Shown here in pieces: positions 1 to 9,410 of a stretch of 64,000 bases of DNA. The number at the start of each line of letters is the position of its first letter. Position 1 is the first letter of the stretch. Source of the DNA: Gnetum montanum (Eukaryota > Streptophyta > Gnetopsida > Gnetales > Gnetaceae); NCBI GenBank assembly GCA_015680685.1, contig MNCI01036654.1, positions 69,396-133,395 on the forward strand, in the 5' to 3' direction. Both the position numbers and the translations under genes were made by a program. The notes beneath the pieces are model-generated. The model was given only the letters and a program-made list of their open reading frames with translations, did no database searches and was not told the DNA's origin.

Positions 1-960
1 AGTTTGACTCCTTACCAAAGCTTTCCTTCAATGTATAGAGTATATTCTTGAAGTTGTATGAAACTACTACTGATATAGTAATTTCATGCACAAAAACTTC
101 ATGGAAGATGGAGAGGTCCAACAAATTCCTATGGGAGTAGGTTGTGCCTTGAGGGAGGAAACTTAGCAGCAAGCTATGACTATTAGGGAACTCTAGGAAT
201 GCAAGGCCTTTGTGGAAGCTCAAGTGGCTAACTCAAAGGACTTGTAGACCAAAGAGATCATATAGGCCTGTTACTAGGATACCATCCATGACAAGGTGGA
301 ACTCTCATGAGAGTTAGCAAAGTAATGGATGTGGATGGATTTCATCTCCCAAAAGACCAAGGATTGGAAAGATCACTAAGCATGGATCCTAGAGTGGGGT
401 AAGACACAAAACAACCACAAAAGATAATATAAGGCTAATTAGGAGGCCTATTTAAAGTGGCTCAAAGAGGATTCAATTGAATGATGCAAGAAAAGCTATT
501 CATTTAGAGGATTCAAGTGGAGAGTGCCTACTAGCTCTTTGAGAGCACTCTCATGGTGGAAAAATCTCCTACTCCTTAGATCACCACTATTTCAAGTGAG
601 TTTTCTACAACTACCATCACCTAGGAAATACCTACTTGGACTAAAGTGGACAGAACTAACATCCTCATAGGCATTGATCCTAGGGATATTGAGTAGGCCA
701 ATATGATGGAAGACCAGATTCTCCATCATTTGGAGAATGGTCTTCAACATCTACCCCTGGAGGTTATGAAGTAAGATTCTCCATAGGTTTGATGTATTTT
801 ATTTTATTTTAGTTTTATTTTTGTTCTTGTTTAAGTTATAGTTTTGGTTGTTGGTAATTGATTGGCTATTGTGTTGTATTTTAGGCATTAAGAGACATTC
901 ATAGCCCAACAGTGAGGGTGCGGATGATCCACCACTTCCTCCTTCAGATGCTCCTTAGCA
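1..960 (+). pseudogene. 3' part of the convergent plus-strand ORF of the gag-protease element (copy 1)
   Basis: This is the homologue of 20848-21800 in copy 2. It reads as a charged, probably coiled-coil protein with repeated in-frame stops. A likely intron (about 784-884, starting GTTTGATG and ending TTTTAG) precedes a short last exon. Several stops are TAG where copy 2 keeps CAG; for example cttgtagacc near 241 here against ttacagacc near 21085. I do not recognise the family. It is opposite in strand to the Gag-protease frame of the same element and convergent with it. Confidence 0.5.
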
Positions 961-1267
961 TCTTGCATTTGCCTATCTCAGCTTGTTGGTTACATGGTTT
1001 TTTTATTTTTATTTTTGTTTGATGACCATTATTAGCCAAGACTATGTTATGGATGATTATTATTTTTTGAACATTTTTCCACATAGTATGGTCATGGCTA
1101 TGTATGTCATAAACATTTTAAATTTATTTTTTTGGTTTCAGTATTTTGGCTATATATTGTTTTAGTGACATAAAAATTATAAATGGCTATATTGATCTTG
1201 GCTATAAAGTTAAATGGCTAAATAGTGTGATTATAGGCTAAAATGTAAATAGGATAAAAGAATGCTT

Positions 1268-1500
1268 GCCAGTTTTAGGTTGTGATGGGCACATGTTGTT
1301 TAAGTGTTTTGCTAGTTTTAGGCCATGGCAGGCTATGTTATGTTGCTAGTTTTAGGCCATGATGGGCGCATGATGTGATTATTTTGCCAGTTTAGGGCCA
1401 GGGTGGGCCATTGATATGTTTGCACTACTAATTTTAGGCCATGGTAGGCTAGTTGACATTGCTAGTTTTGGGCCATTACAGCCGTGTTATGTTGAAAAGA
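1268..1500. repeat. Degenerate tandem repeat of about 45 bp inside copy 1
   Basis: About five units share the core gccagttttaggccatg followed by a G-rich tail such as atgggc. The array sits between the two convergent coding regions of the element. The same array in copy 2 (22073-22415) has more and shorter units, so copy number has changed since the copies separated. Confidence 0.75.
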
Positions 1501-1859
1501 AACTCATATTTTTTTTGGTGATATTTTGTTTTAAAAGTTTTTATGGGTTTTCTAGTTTTATCTCATGCTGAAAAATGGAACTAAAGAAAGTAAAAGGACA
1601 TATTAAATAGACATGAAAATAAACATAAATATCTAGGCTACATGCTAAAAAGGGTAAAATAAAGTAAACAAAAGTAAAGATAACATAAATGCTCAACAGG
1701 CAACCAAGGAAATCTAGGTTAACTAGCTATTGGTGCATGGCTACAAAGGTTACAAGGGCATAGCATGGAAGGATCAGGGATGCATCTCACTTGTCCAAGC
1801 TTTTCCTAATATTTGATAGGTTAGGAAACATGTAAGGCCTACTCTACATAAGTTTATAT

Positions 1860-4800
1860 TCTCCATACCCTTCACTAACGATGTTGAAGGGAAGCTCTTC
1901 TCACAGTGTGTCTCATTGTTCATTGTTGTTGATTTTAGCTTTCTTTACTCTCTTGGGATACTAGAGTTGGTGGCTAGGAGTTTCTTCTTGAATCATCACT
2001 TCAAACCCCTACTCTATATTTATGTTGTTGATAGCCAAGGGAATCACACTATATCGTGAATGATGATTTCGTCTCCTCATAAGAAAGGTGAATTTCTTGG
2101 TGGATAGGTGAAGACATGGCCTGTAACTGAGCCAACCAAGGTCTTCACAGAAAAAGGTTAAACCATAGCATCTCCTCCACCAACAAGAAATTAGTGATTG
2201 TGGGGAATTGCTCCCCTACCATAAAGTCCAAGGAGATAGACCCCTTGACAGCAACCCTTGATCTGTTAAAGAACTTGAGAGTTGTGATTGTTGTACGCTG
2301 TATTTGCTCAATCAAGTCTAGCCACTCAATAATGGTGCATGGGATAACATTAGTTGCAACACCATCATCAACATGCACTTGATGCACTTTATACTACCTC
2401 ATCCAAATCATGATGAATAGAGGAGCCTAGTTACCTCTTCATTTTGGGGGATGGCATGGATTTTTCTATCACAAAATGCTAGCAATGTGAACTTCTTTGT
2501 CCTTAGTGAAGAAAGAACCACCACTACATGGATGGATTCCTAACTAGCAGGGATAACCTTAATAATGGGGATGAAAGTCAACATCTTGGCTAGTGCCTCA
2601 TGATATGTAGTGGAAGTCATGATTAGGTTGTATAGGCTCAAAGTTGTGTGCTTTTGCTTGAGGGATTACTTGACTTGTTCCATTGCATAGAGGAAGTTGT
2701 CATTGGCCATGGGCATGTTGCCTCAGTTGTGCTTTACTTCCTCCATCCATCCCAAAATGTGAACCTTAGCTATAGGTTTTTATTGTTGGGATCTCTCCTC
2801 TTTCTTCTAACTTTGGATTTTGGGATCCTCTTGTGATTTGTTGGTTGAGGTGGGTTGGGCAAAGGAGGTCATGGGCATAGATGATATAGGAGTGGAATTT
2901 AATGGATACACTTTCTTATATGCCTCAATCTACTTATCATCCTTGTTGTTAGGCTTTTGCTTATGCTTCTTCCTCTACTTGGTTGAGGCTTTTTATTTAT
3001 CACTTATTGTTTATGAGGAAGAAGCTATAACATTGGCCACCATAGGAGGTTGTTGTGTGGTTATGGTGATTGGCTAGATTGTAGCTAGTTGGGTTATGTT
3101 GGGCTAGGATACCCTGATGATGAAATGCTCACTTGGTGGCACTCATGATGGTACTCTTATGATGAATGGCGTTCTTGAGTTGGTGGAAGCTAAAGAGGCC
3201 CTTTCATCGCAAGGGGATACCTAGATCATGAATAGTTCCCTTGCTAGTCTTTGATTATCATTGATGTTGAACATCGATATAACATAGGTGTGTTTATTAG
3301 CATTCAATAGGTCTTTATACACCTACATCAACTAGTTTTTCCATCAGAATAGGTTGGAGGCATTTAGGATCAACTCTCCCTTATCTATTATTTTTTGTAC
3401 ATAATCCCTTAGTGTGAGGTAGAAGTCTGTATCATGAGTAGGTAGTGGTGATAGTGGCAAAAGTGGTCTAGCTTAAAGTACCTAGGCAGTCGAGGAGCAT
3501 CCTTCATGGCTTGTGGGATCTTTGGTGATTTTGTAGAGTTGCTCATGCTTATTTTGAGTGGCTTTTATCATTTTCTTATATTTTATATGCTCACTCTTCA
3601 ATAGTTGATCTAGTAGTTTAGATGGCTCCAAAGGTAGACTAGTGTATTTTGTCCTATCCTTTCACTTAAAGTTTGGCCTAGGAGCAATCGATGCAGTGCT
3701 CCTAGAGGTTGATGGTTGGTTGTCATAGTTGTTAGCAGGGGCTTTGGATGGGTTAACCTTTGGCCCTTGGTTAGTGGTTTTGGCTTCTTTGGCTACCATC
3801 GCTACAACTATGCTATTCTACTTACCTCTCACTTTGTTCCTCCTCGTGTGTTGGTTTTTGTATGCCACATAAGTAGGGTCATGGCTAGCTTCCATGGCAT
3901 CCTCTATGATTTTGATTTGGAAGAATGCTTGACTAAGTGACCACATGTTAAGATAATATAGGTTGGACTTGATAAAGTCATTAATTATCCCTTTGAATGT
4001 AGCTGAAAGGTGGGTTTTGGCTATAGGCTCTGATATTTCATTGAGAAAACCGTTCCATCATTGGATGAACTTCTACATTGCCTTGAGTGATCCCTACTTG
4101 ACCTTCATCAGTTGGTCAAGCATAGTGTTGGACTTCAAGTTATACTTGAAGAGGTTAATGAACTATGCTATCAAGTCTTCAAGAAAGGATATAGATTCCC
4201 TTGGTAAGGCATAGTACCAGTCAAGTGCTTTTCTAGTCAAAGACATAGGAAAGATCCTCAGTATGATATGTGGCCATGGTTGCAATAGTAAGAACTTGGA
4301 ACAAAAAGTAATAAGGTGAGCATTAGGATCACCTTCACATTGTACTTGCTAAATTGAGGATGGGGACACTAGGAGGAAGCATTAAGGGTGCACCCACAGG
4401 ACTAATGGGATCATCTTGGTAGAAGTCCATGATCTTGATGCTTTAAAATGTAGAGGCTTTAAGCAACTTCAACTTCTATGTTAGGTCCTAGATCATTTGA
4501 AAGGCCTGATCCAGGCTCTATGATGCCCCTATTGGCTGCAAGGTTTGCACAAATGGTTGTGATGTCTATTGAGAGGCTTGTGGCCTTGCTAGAGGTTGTT
4601 GCACAAAGGGGAGAGGTTGTCTTATAGCTATAGTTAGTTGACCAAATAAGGAAAAAAATGTTTGTGCTAGTACTTAGGATACAAATGAAACAAAGGGGGT
4701 TTGGGATCCTTAGGTTTCTTAGGATCCCATGGTGGGTCTCACTTGATTAGTCAATGGGTTTGTGATGGTGAAAATCACTATCGATGGCTACAAAAATTGG

Positions 4801-5392
4801 GGCTATCTGGCAAAAGGCATGGAAAAGTTGTACGTTGTTGGTTGTGACATCAACTAGGTCTGATGTGTTACTATGATCAGTATGCATTCGAACATGGTTG
4901 GATAAAGAGGAGCTAAAGGTGGTGGGACATGCTCTGTGGAAGAGACAAAAGGGGTGGAGCTAAACCCTATTGTCCTAGGGATGGCTTGTTGAAAAAAGTG
5001 CACCCAAGATGTTTTCAAGCTTAGAATCCACCTTGAATTCGTCTTTCTATTCTAGCAACCCATCCAAGGTAGAATTTCAATCCTCTTCTTCCATGTTAAT
5101 TAGATGAGCTAGGATGCTAGCATGGATGTCAAAGAGCGGTATTTGGTCATACGGGGAGGGAATACACTCCTTCCCATTGCAATGTATGAGCTTAAATTCT
5201 CTCTTGGCTTTTGCTTCCATTCGTGGAATTAGCATGCTAGCCTAGATCTTGGCACAAATGAAGTTGAAGTCTTAGAGATTGTTTGCATTTGACTACCATG
5301 GGGTCCTTGGGATCATATATCCTTACAGCTTGGTGATTGGACCTGTTGTTGGTAAAATCAAAGGGCAACTTGGTTGATCGTTTCAAAGACAT
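1860..5392 (-). pseudogene. Gag and aspartic protease of the non-autonomous element, copy 1 (broken)
   Basis: Read on the minus strand, the frame opens with an ATG at 5392. A retrotransposon Gag region lies around 4230-3900 (DWYYALPRESIS, then SNTMLDQLMKVK). The retropepsin part follows at about 2390-2100: an active-site-like motif VDDGVATNVIP near 2380-2345, then MLWFNL and RPWLAQLQ. VDDG in place of D-S/T-G is consistent with the D-N-G or D-D-G variants seen in some plant Ty3/gypsy proteases. Numerous stops and frameshifts make it non-functional. Copy 1 keeps roughly 1 kb (about 2158-3165), including the protease active site, that copy 2 has lost. There is no RT downstream. Confidence 0.65.
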
Positions 5393-5509
5393 GACTATGA
5401 TGCTGAAAAAAAGGCTTGAGATAGGTTATGAAAGATGAAAAAAGGATAACTTCTAGTAAGTGGAATTTAAAAATGACCACAAGAACCAAACATAGCTAAA
5501 AATAGACTA

Positions 5510-5532
5510 CTTACTATAAATAGTAAGTGGGG
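5510..5532. promoter_or_regulatory. TATA-like near-palindrome TACTATAAATAGTA in the leader of copy 1
   Basis: The motif TACTATAAATAGTA reads as TATAAATA on the plus strand and TATTTATA on the other. The same motif recurs at 7282-7296 and, in copy 2, at about 26953-26967, with a decayed form near 25412. It may be the core promoter of the element, but which strand it drives is not clear from the sequence. Confidence 0.35.
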
Positions 5533-5885
5533 GTTAAGGGAGGAACACCCATTTGCCAAAACTGAAAAGCTAGAAATAAGGTTCTAAACCTCACCCACAC
5601 TAGGCTTCCTTGCTACACCTAGACTGGGTATAGTAGGAGGAAAAGAAAGGAGGATGAGATTAGAGAGATATCACACCTTCTTTGCCATCGTTAGTGAAGG
5701 AGGGTGTTAGAAACCAAGTGGAAGGTTGATGTTTTCCACTAGAAAATGGTTTTGGTATGCTACCAATTTTCTCAACTAAGAAAGGAAGGATGGGGGTTTG
5801 GTTGACTTCCAAAAGGCTAGTGGCTTTTGGAATGGATGAAATCACCAATGCTGAAAATAGAGGAAATTTTGGTAGCTAACAGATG

Positions 5886-5930
5886 CAGGGGGGGTGTGGG
5901 GTGGGGTGGGTGGTGGGGTGGTAGGAAAGA
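5886..5930 (+). other. G-rich tract with G-quadruplex potential
   Basis: Several runs of three to seven G are separated by single T or TGT spacers. Four or more closely spaced G-runs fit the usual G-quadruplex pattern on the plus strand. The tract lies in the leader upstream of Gag and is not matched at the same place in copy 2. Confidence 0.6.
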
Positions 5931-6591
5931 AAATGCAGAAAAAAATCAAATTTGGCTTTGGAAATTAACACCAACTATTGTAGAAATTTCAAAATCCAAA
6001 CACCTAGCACTCCCATGCTAGGTTTTGGGAACAGAGGGAGATGGACTATAACATTGATTATAATGTAGATTCAAAGGTTTTGATTGCAAAATGTAGATTA
6101 TAGCTTCATGATCAATGTTCGGTATGAGAAAGAATATTTTGACACAGAAATCGAGTGGAGGCCATCCTTTTAGCATTAGAAAGATATAGCGATTTTCAAT
6201 CTTGGTCACTAGAAAATCAAAAATCTTAGCACATAGCTTTAATCTTAAATACCTAGGGCCTCTAAAAAATGTGATTTGAGATACCTTGGATGATATAGAA
6301 AATCACCTAGGGACTTAAGAAATGCAAAATGAATAATGCGAAAGAAAAATGCAGATCTAAAAACCAGAAAGAAAATATAGATTGCATTAAAAATTTATTA
6401 AAACTAAAGAATGAGTTTAGGGGATGTGTACAAATGTTGCTTGTGGAAGAGCAAAAGTGATTCACATGGATGGAGTTTCAAAGTCTGTTAAAGCCAATAT
6501 GATCCACTTCATGATCTAGATGCTCAACCACTCCCAATTCCATCAAACCTCCTTTACTGCTGCTTTAGATTGGCAACATTGGTTACTATTG

Positions 6592-6921
6592 NNNNNNNNN
6601 NNNNNNNNNNNNNNNNNNNNNNNNNNNNNNNNNNNNNNNNNNNNNNNNNNNNNNNNNNNNNNNNNNNNNNNNNNNNNNNNNNNNNNNNNNNNNNNNNNNN
6701 NNNNNNNNNNNNNNNNNNNNNNNNNNNNNNNNNNNNNNNNNNNNNNNNNNNNNNNNNNNNNNNNNNNNNNNNNNNNNNNNNNNNNNNNNNNNNNNNNNNN
6801 NNNNNNNNNNNNNNNNNNNNNNNNNNNNNNNNNNNNNNNNNNNNNNNNNNNNNNNNNNNNNNNNNNNNNNNNNNNNNNNNNNNNNNNNNNNNNNNNNNNN
6901 NNNNNNNNNNNNNNNNNNNNN
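6592..6921. other. Assembly gap (330 N)
   Basis: The bases are all N. The flanks align with copy 2 around 26450 and 26502, where only about 50 bp separate them. The gap length is therefore either an estimate or hides an insertion. Open frames drawn across the Ns are meaningless. Confidence 0.97.
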
Positions 6922-7834
6922 TGGGGATCCTAGGAGTGCAACATAGAAACAAAAAACTCACAAATCTCAAGAGGAGGTAATAAGGTCATAGGGGTTCCAC
7001 ATTGGAAGGCTCCAAAAAGCTACATTTTTGCAAATTTTTCAAGAGCTCTTGGGTGTGAAAAATGTTAAAATGCTCAAAATGCCAAAGTATGAAACCTGAG
7101 AATGATGTTTGAGGATAATTTTTATGGGTTTTGGGTCTTCATTGTTGTTGTAAATTGGTTGTAATTTGGCTGACAGGTTAGCTACAAATTGCTGCAAATT
7201 TCTTCCACGTACAGGTAAGATGGGTGTCCAATTTGGGATGTTACTATGTGTGGAAGGTGCCAAACCTCCACGGCCATTCTATTTACTATAAATAGTAATG
7301 GAGGCATAGCATCTACGCTAGAGGAAAATATTTTATGTTGGGGCCTCTATCATCCTTATTAGAATGCCTGGTCAATGTTAAAGTGCATGGAATGTTGAAA
7401 CCTAGTGTATGTGGCTTTTACATTGGGGGCATGTTGTCTCTACGCTGGGGGCATGTAGTCTTTATGCTAGGGGTGAACTCTCCACATTGTTCATGAAGTC
7501 TCTACACTAAGCATAGATGCCACCTTACCCCTCCACATTAAGGTATACCTTCCATGTTGGAAGTAGATGACCCACATCCCTCCATGTTGGGGGCAGGTAG
7601 GATCTACCTCCTACAAGTGTTTCTAGCATAGAAAAGTGTATAACCCCAATAAAACCATTAAATTGCCATTTTTGGCTTCCCAAAAGGCATTTTTAACCCC
7701 ACCCCCAGTCCAAATATAGATAGTACATGAATTTTTCCACTTGGAGGATGAGGCTTTGACCACTTATGATGCTTTTTTTATCTCCAAAAGTATGAAATAT
7801 GTGAGATTTCCCCTCATGAGTTATAGCCTTCATA
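6922..7834 (-). repeat. Terminal (LTR-like) region of copy 1, outer part
   Basis: No coding sequence is visible. The segment aligns with 26500-27490 of copy 2, and contains the TACTATAAATAGTA motif near 7282 and repeated short phrases of the type ctccatgctgggggtag. It continues after the nested solo LTR at 9270-9341. It is probably part of a long LTR read on the minus strand, starting TGAAACACC at 9341; the inner LTR boundary was not found. Confidence 0.5.
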
Positions 7835-7956
7835 TTTACTGAAACACCTCAAAATTCGGAGCTTAGTACTTGCCCGACACCAAACAGGACCTTGGAACTC
7901 ACGAACGACACCGGCTGTATGATCGCAACACTTAGTTTTTGCTAAGTACATGGTGC

Positions 7957-8480
7957 CAGCGTATACACTCCAGTGTATACGCCAAGATCACACATATAGC
8001 GTATATGCCCAGCGTATACGCCCAGCATTCCAGCGTATGCGTCCAGCGTATACGCCTGGCACTCCAGCGTATATGCCCGGCTCTCCGGCGTACACGCCCA
8101 GGTACGACAGATGCACACGCTCAACAACAAGATCTCCAATGACAGCATGAAGATAACACCGAAGAGCAAGGATTGAAGCAAGTGGACATCCTTCGGCGTA
8201 TACGCCCGGCGTGTATGCCCAACATTCACCAGCGTATACACCCAGCGTATACACCCGATGCTCAGCATACACGCCTCACACGCACGCTCAGCAGGTGCAA
8301 CGGGAGCAAGAATTGAAGCAGGTCGACGTCCAGCATCCATCAGCGTATACGCCCCAGCGTGTACGCCAGCATCCATCCAAGTCCATGACCAGCGTATACG
8401 CCCAGCGTATACGCCGGTCTGTTGTAGCGTATACGCCCAACGTATACCGTGTTTCTAAATTGTAAATGCCCGGTCTATAC
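7957..8480 (+). repeat. Array of GCGTATACGC palindromes in the U3 of the solo LTR
   Basis: The 10-bp perfect palindrome GCGTATACGC occurs exactly seven times: 8012, 8046, 8196, 8343, 8392, 8405 and 8427. A dozen or so one- or two-base variants (gcgtatacac, gcgtatatgc, gcgtgtatgc and others) lie between them. Copies are often followed by CC and separated by irregular spacers, so it is a dispersed motif array rather than a simple satellite. It lies wholly upstream of the TATA box, where LTR enhancers sit. Confidence 0.85.
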
Positions 8481-8522
8481 GCCACGTGTCTCCCAGTCCA
8501 ATTTTCCCGGTAACCCTACCCC

Positions 8523-8530
8523 TATAAATA
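8523..8530 (+). promoter_or_regulatory. TATA box of the solo LTR
   Basis: TATAAATA lies in the context cccctataaatagcccag, about 40 bp downstream of the palindrome array. Transcription would be expected to start near 8555 and read to the right. Confidence 0.7.
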
Positions 8531-8619
8531 GCCCAGTTTTCTGTAAATTCGAGGTCGGCAAAAATTTACGAGAGCAGACCCAGAGCAATTACGCTGCAAA
8601 CAAGAGCCCAGAAACCCCT

Positions 8620-9090
8620 TTACGCTTACGCTTACGCCGGAAGTTCTGTACGCCGAGCACGATCCGCGCTCCGCCCATCGTGCCAACCAGCTACATCCCT
8701 GCATCCACCGGGGCTTTACGTCTGCCTCGTGTCCCTACACGACTGCGTTAGACCGGTGCACAACATTTTGACTCTGTAATCCACTGTTTACTTTTGTTGC
8801 AAGTTCTTTTACAGTTTTATGTCAATTTGGCCCACGCTTCGTTTACGCCTGTTTACGTTCACGCTCCATTTACGTTTGTATACGCCTGCTGCTTACGCTG
8901 TTTACATTTGCTTACGCTCTTTACACTTGTTTACGCTGTTTACGCTTCACGCCTGTATACGCTTACGCTGGGCCTATATTCGTTTACGCTGTTTACGCCC
9001 GACCCTATTTACGCCCCTTTACGCCTACGCTCTGTCTGTGTCTGTTTCACTGTTTATGCTCCATTTACGCATAACCCAGCGTATAACACT
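8620..9090 (+). repeat. TTTACGC/CTTACGC motif repeats in R-U5 of the solo LTR
   Basis: Downstream of the TATA box, short motifs of the form TTTACGCT, CTTACGC and TTTACGCC recur many times, densest at 8840-9080. They are similar to, but not the same as, the U3 palindromes. They share TTTAC with the target-site duplication. The plus-strand frames over this stretch are low-complexity artefacts. Confidence 0.75.
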
Positions 9091-9410
9091 TCGGTGGCGC
9101 TCGGGGAAATCCTTGTCTGATCTGTGTGCGGACCACCCAAGGTACCCTACCTTCGTGCATTCCAGCTCGCCCTCAGGCGAAGGTAGGGTCATTTGTGCTC
9201 GTCCCGCGATCCCGCGGTTCCCGTTTTCCCTTCCAGCCGAGGACCGACAATTTCGGGCGATACATTTACAATGAATTTTTACCTTAGGTTTCATGGGATG
9301 GAATTACAAAGATTACAACATAAAAATTTTGTGGTGTTTCATGCACCACTAAATCTTCTAATGGTAATAGACAGTGACTCTCTAATATCCTCAACTAGTG
9401 GGTTCTAAAC

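Larger units (their letters stand above)
7840..9264 (+). mobile_element. Solo LTR, CpG-rich, with perfect 5-bp target-site duplication
   Basis: It begins TGAAACACCT and ends CGGGCGATACA, and is flanked by TTTAC at 7835-7839 and TTTAC at 9265-9269. The homologous place in copy 2 (near 27492) reads cacatttacaataaag, an uninterrupted empty site. No internal retroelement domains lie inside the 1425 bp, so it is a solo LTR, the usual product of recombination between paired LTRs. A TATA box at 8523 gives plus-strand orientation. It is far richer in CpG than its surroundings, so it is probably younger or has escaped methylation-driven decay. All open frames within it are by-products of its repeats. 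Confidence 0.88.
1..9341 (-). mobile_element. Non-autonomous gag-protease retroelement, copy 1 (left end outside window)
   Basis: The segment from base 1 aligns by eye with 20848 onward of copy 2, in the same order: plus-strand ORF tail, short tandem repeat, minus-strand protease, minus-strand Gag, long non-coding terminal region. Homology of the two copies stops at the same terminal string, ...GGTGTTTCA, at 9341 here and 27578 in copy 2, so this is the element's edge (TGAAACACC when read on the minus strand). No reverse transcriptase, RNase H or integrase is visible between the protease and the convergent ORF, so the element is probably non-autonomous, similar in idea to TR-GAG elements. A solo LTR (7840-9264) is nested in it. 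Primer site and paired LTRs were not found. Confidence 0.7.

Noticed and set aside
6520-6980. Open frames across the N block
   Set aside because: They consist almost entirely of unknown bases.
7957-8480. CRISPR-like array
   Set aside because: Repeats are 10 bp with irregular spacing and no conserved spacers, in a plant LTR.
7942-8485. Overlapping open frames on both strands over the palindrome array (up to 144 codons)
   Set aside because: They translate the same short repeat (VYA, RIR, YTL units) in several frames at once. This is the effect of the palindromic motif in an LTR, not a protein.
8840-9080. Interstitial telomere repeat
   Set aside because: The units are TTTACGC-like, not the plant telomere unit TTTAGGG, and spacing is irregular.
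8819-9274. 151-codon plus-strand frame
   Set aside because: Low-complexity Leu/Thr/Phe/Arg from TTTACGC repeats within the solo LTR, running past the LTR end into unrelated sequence.
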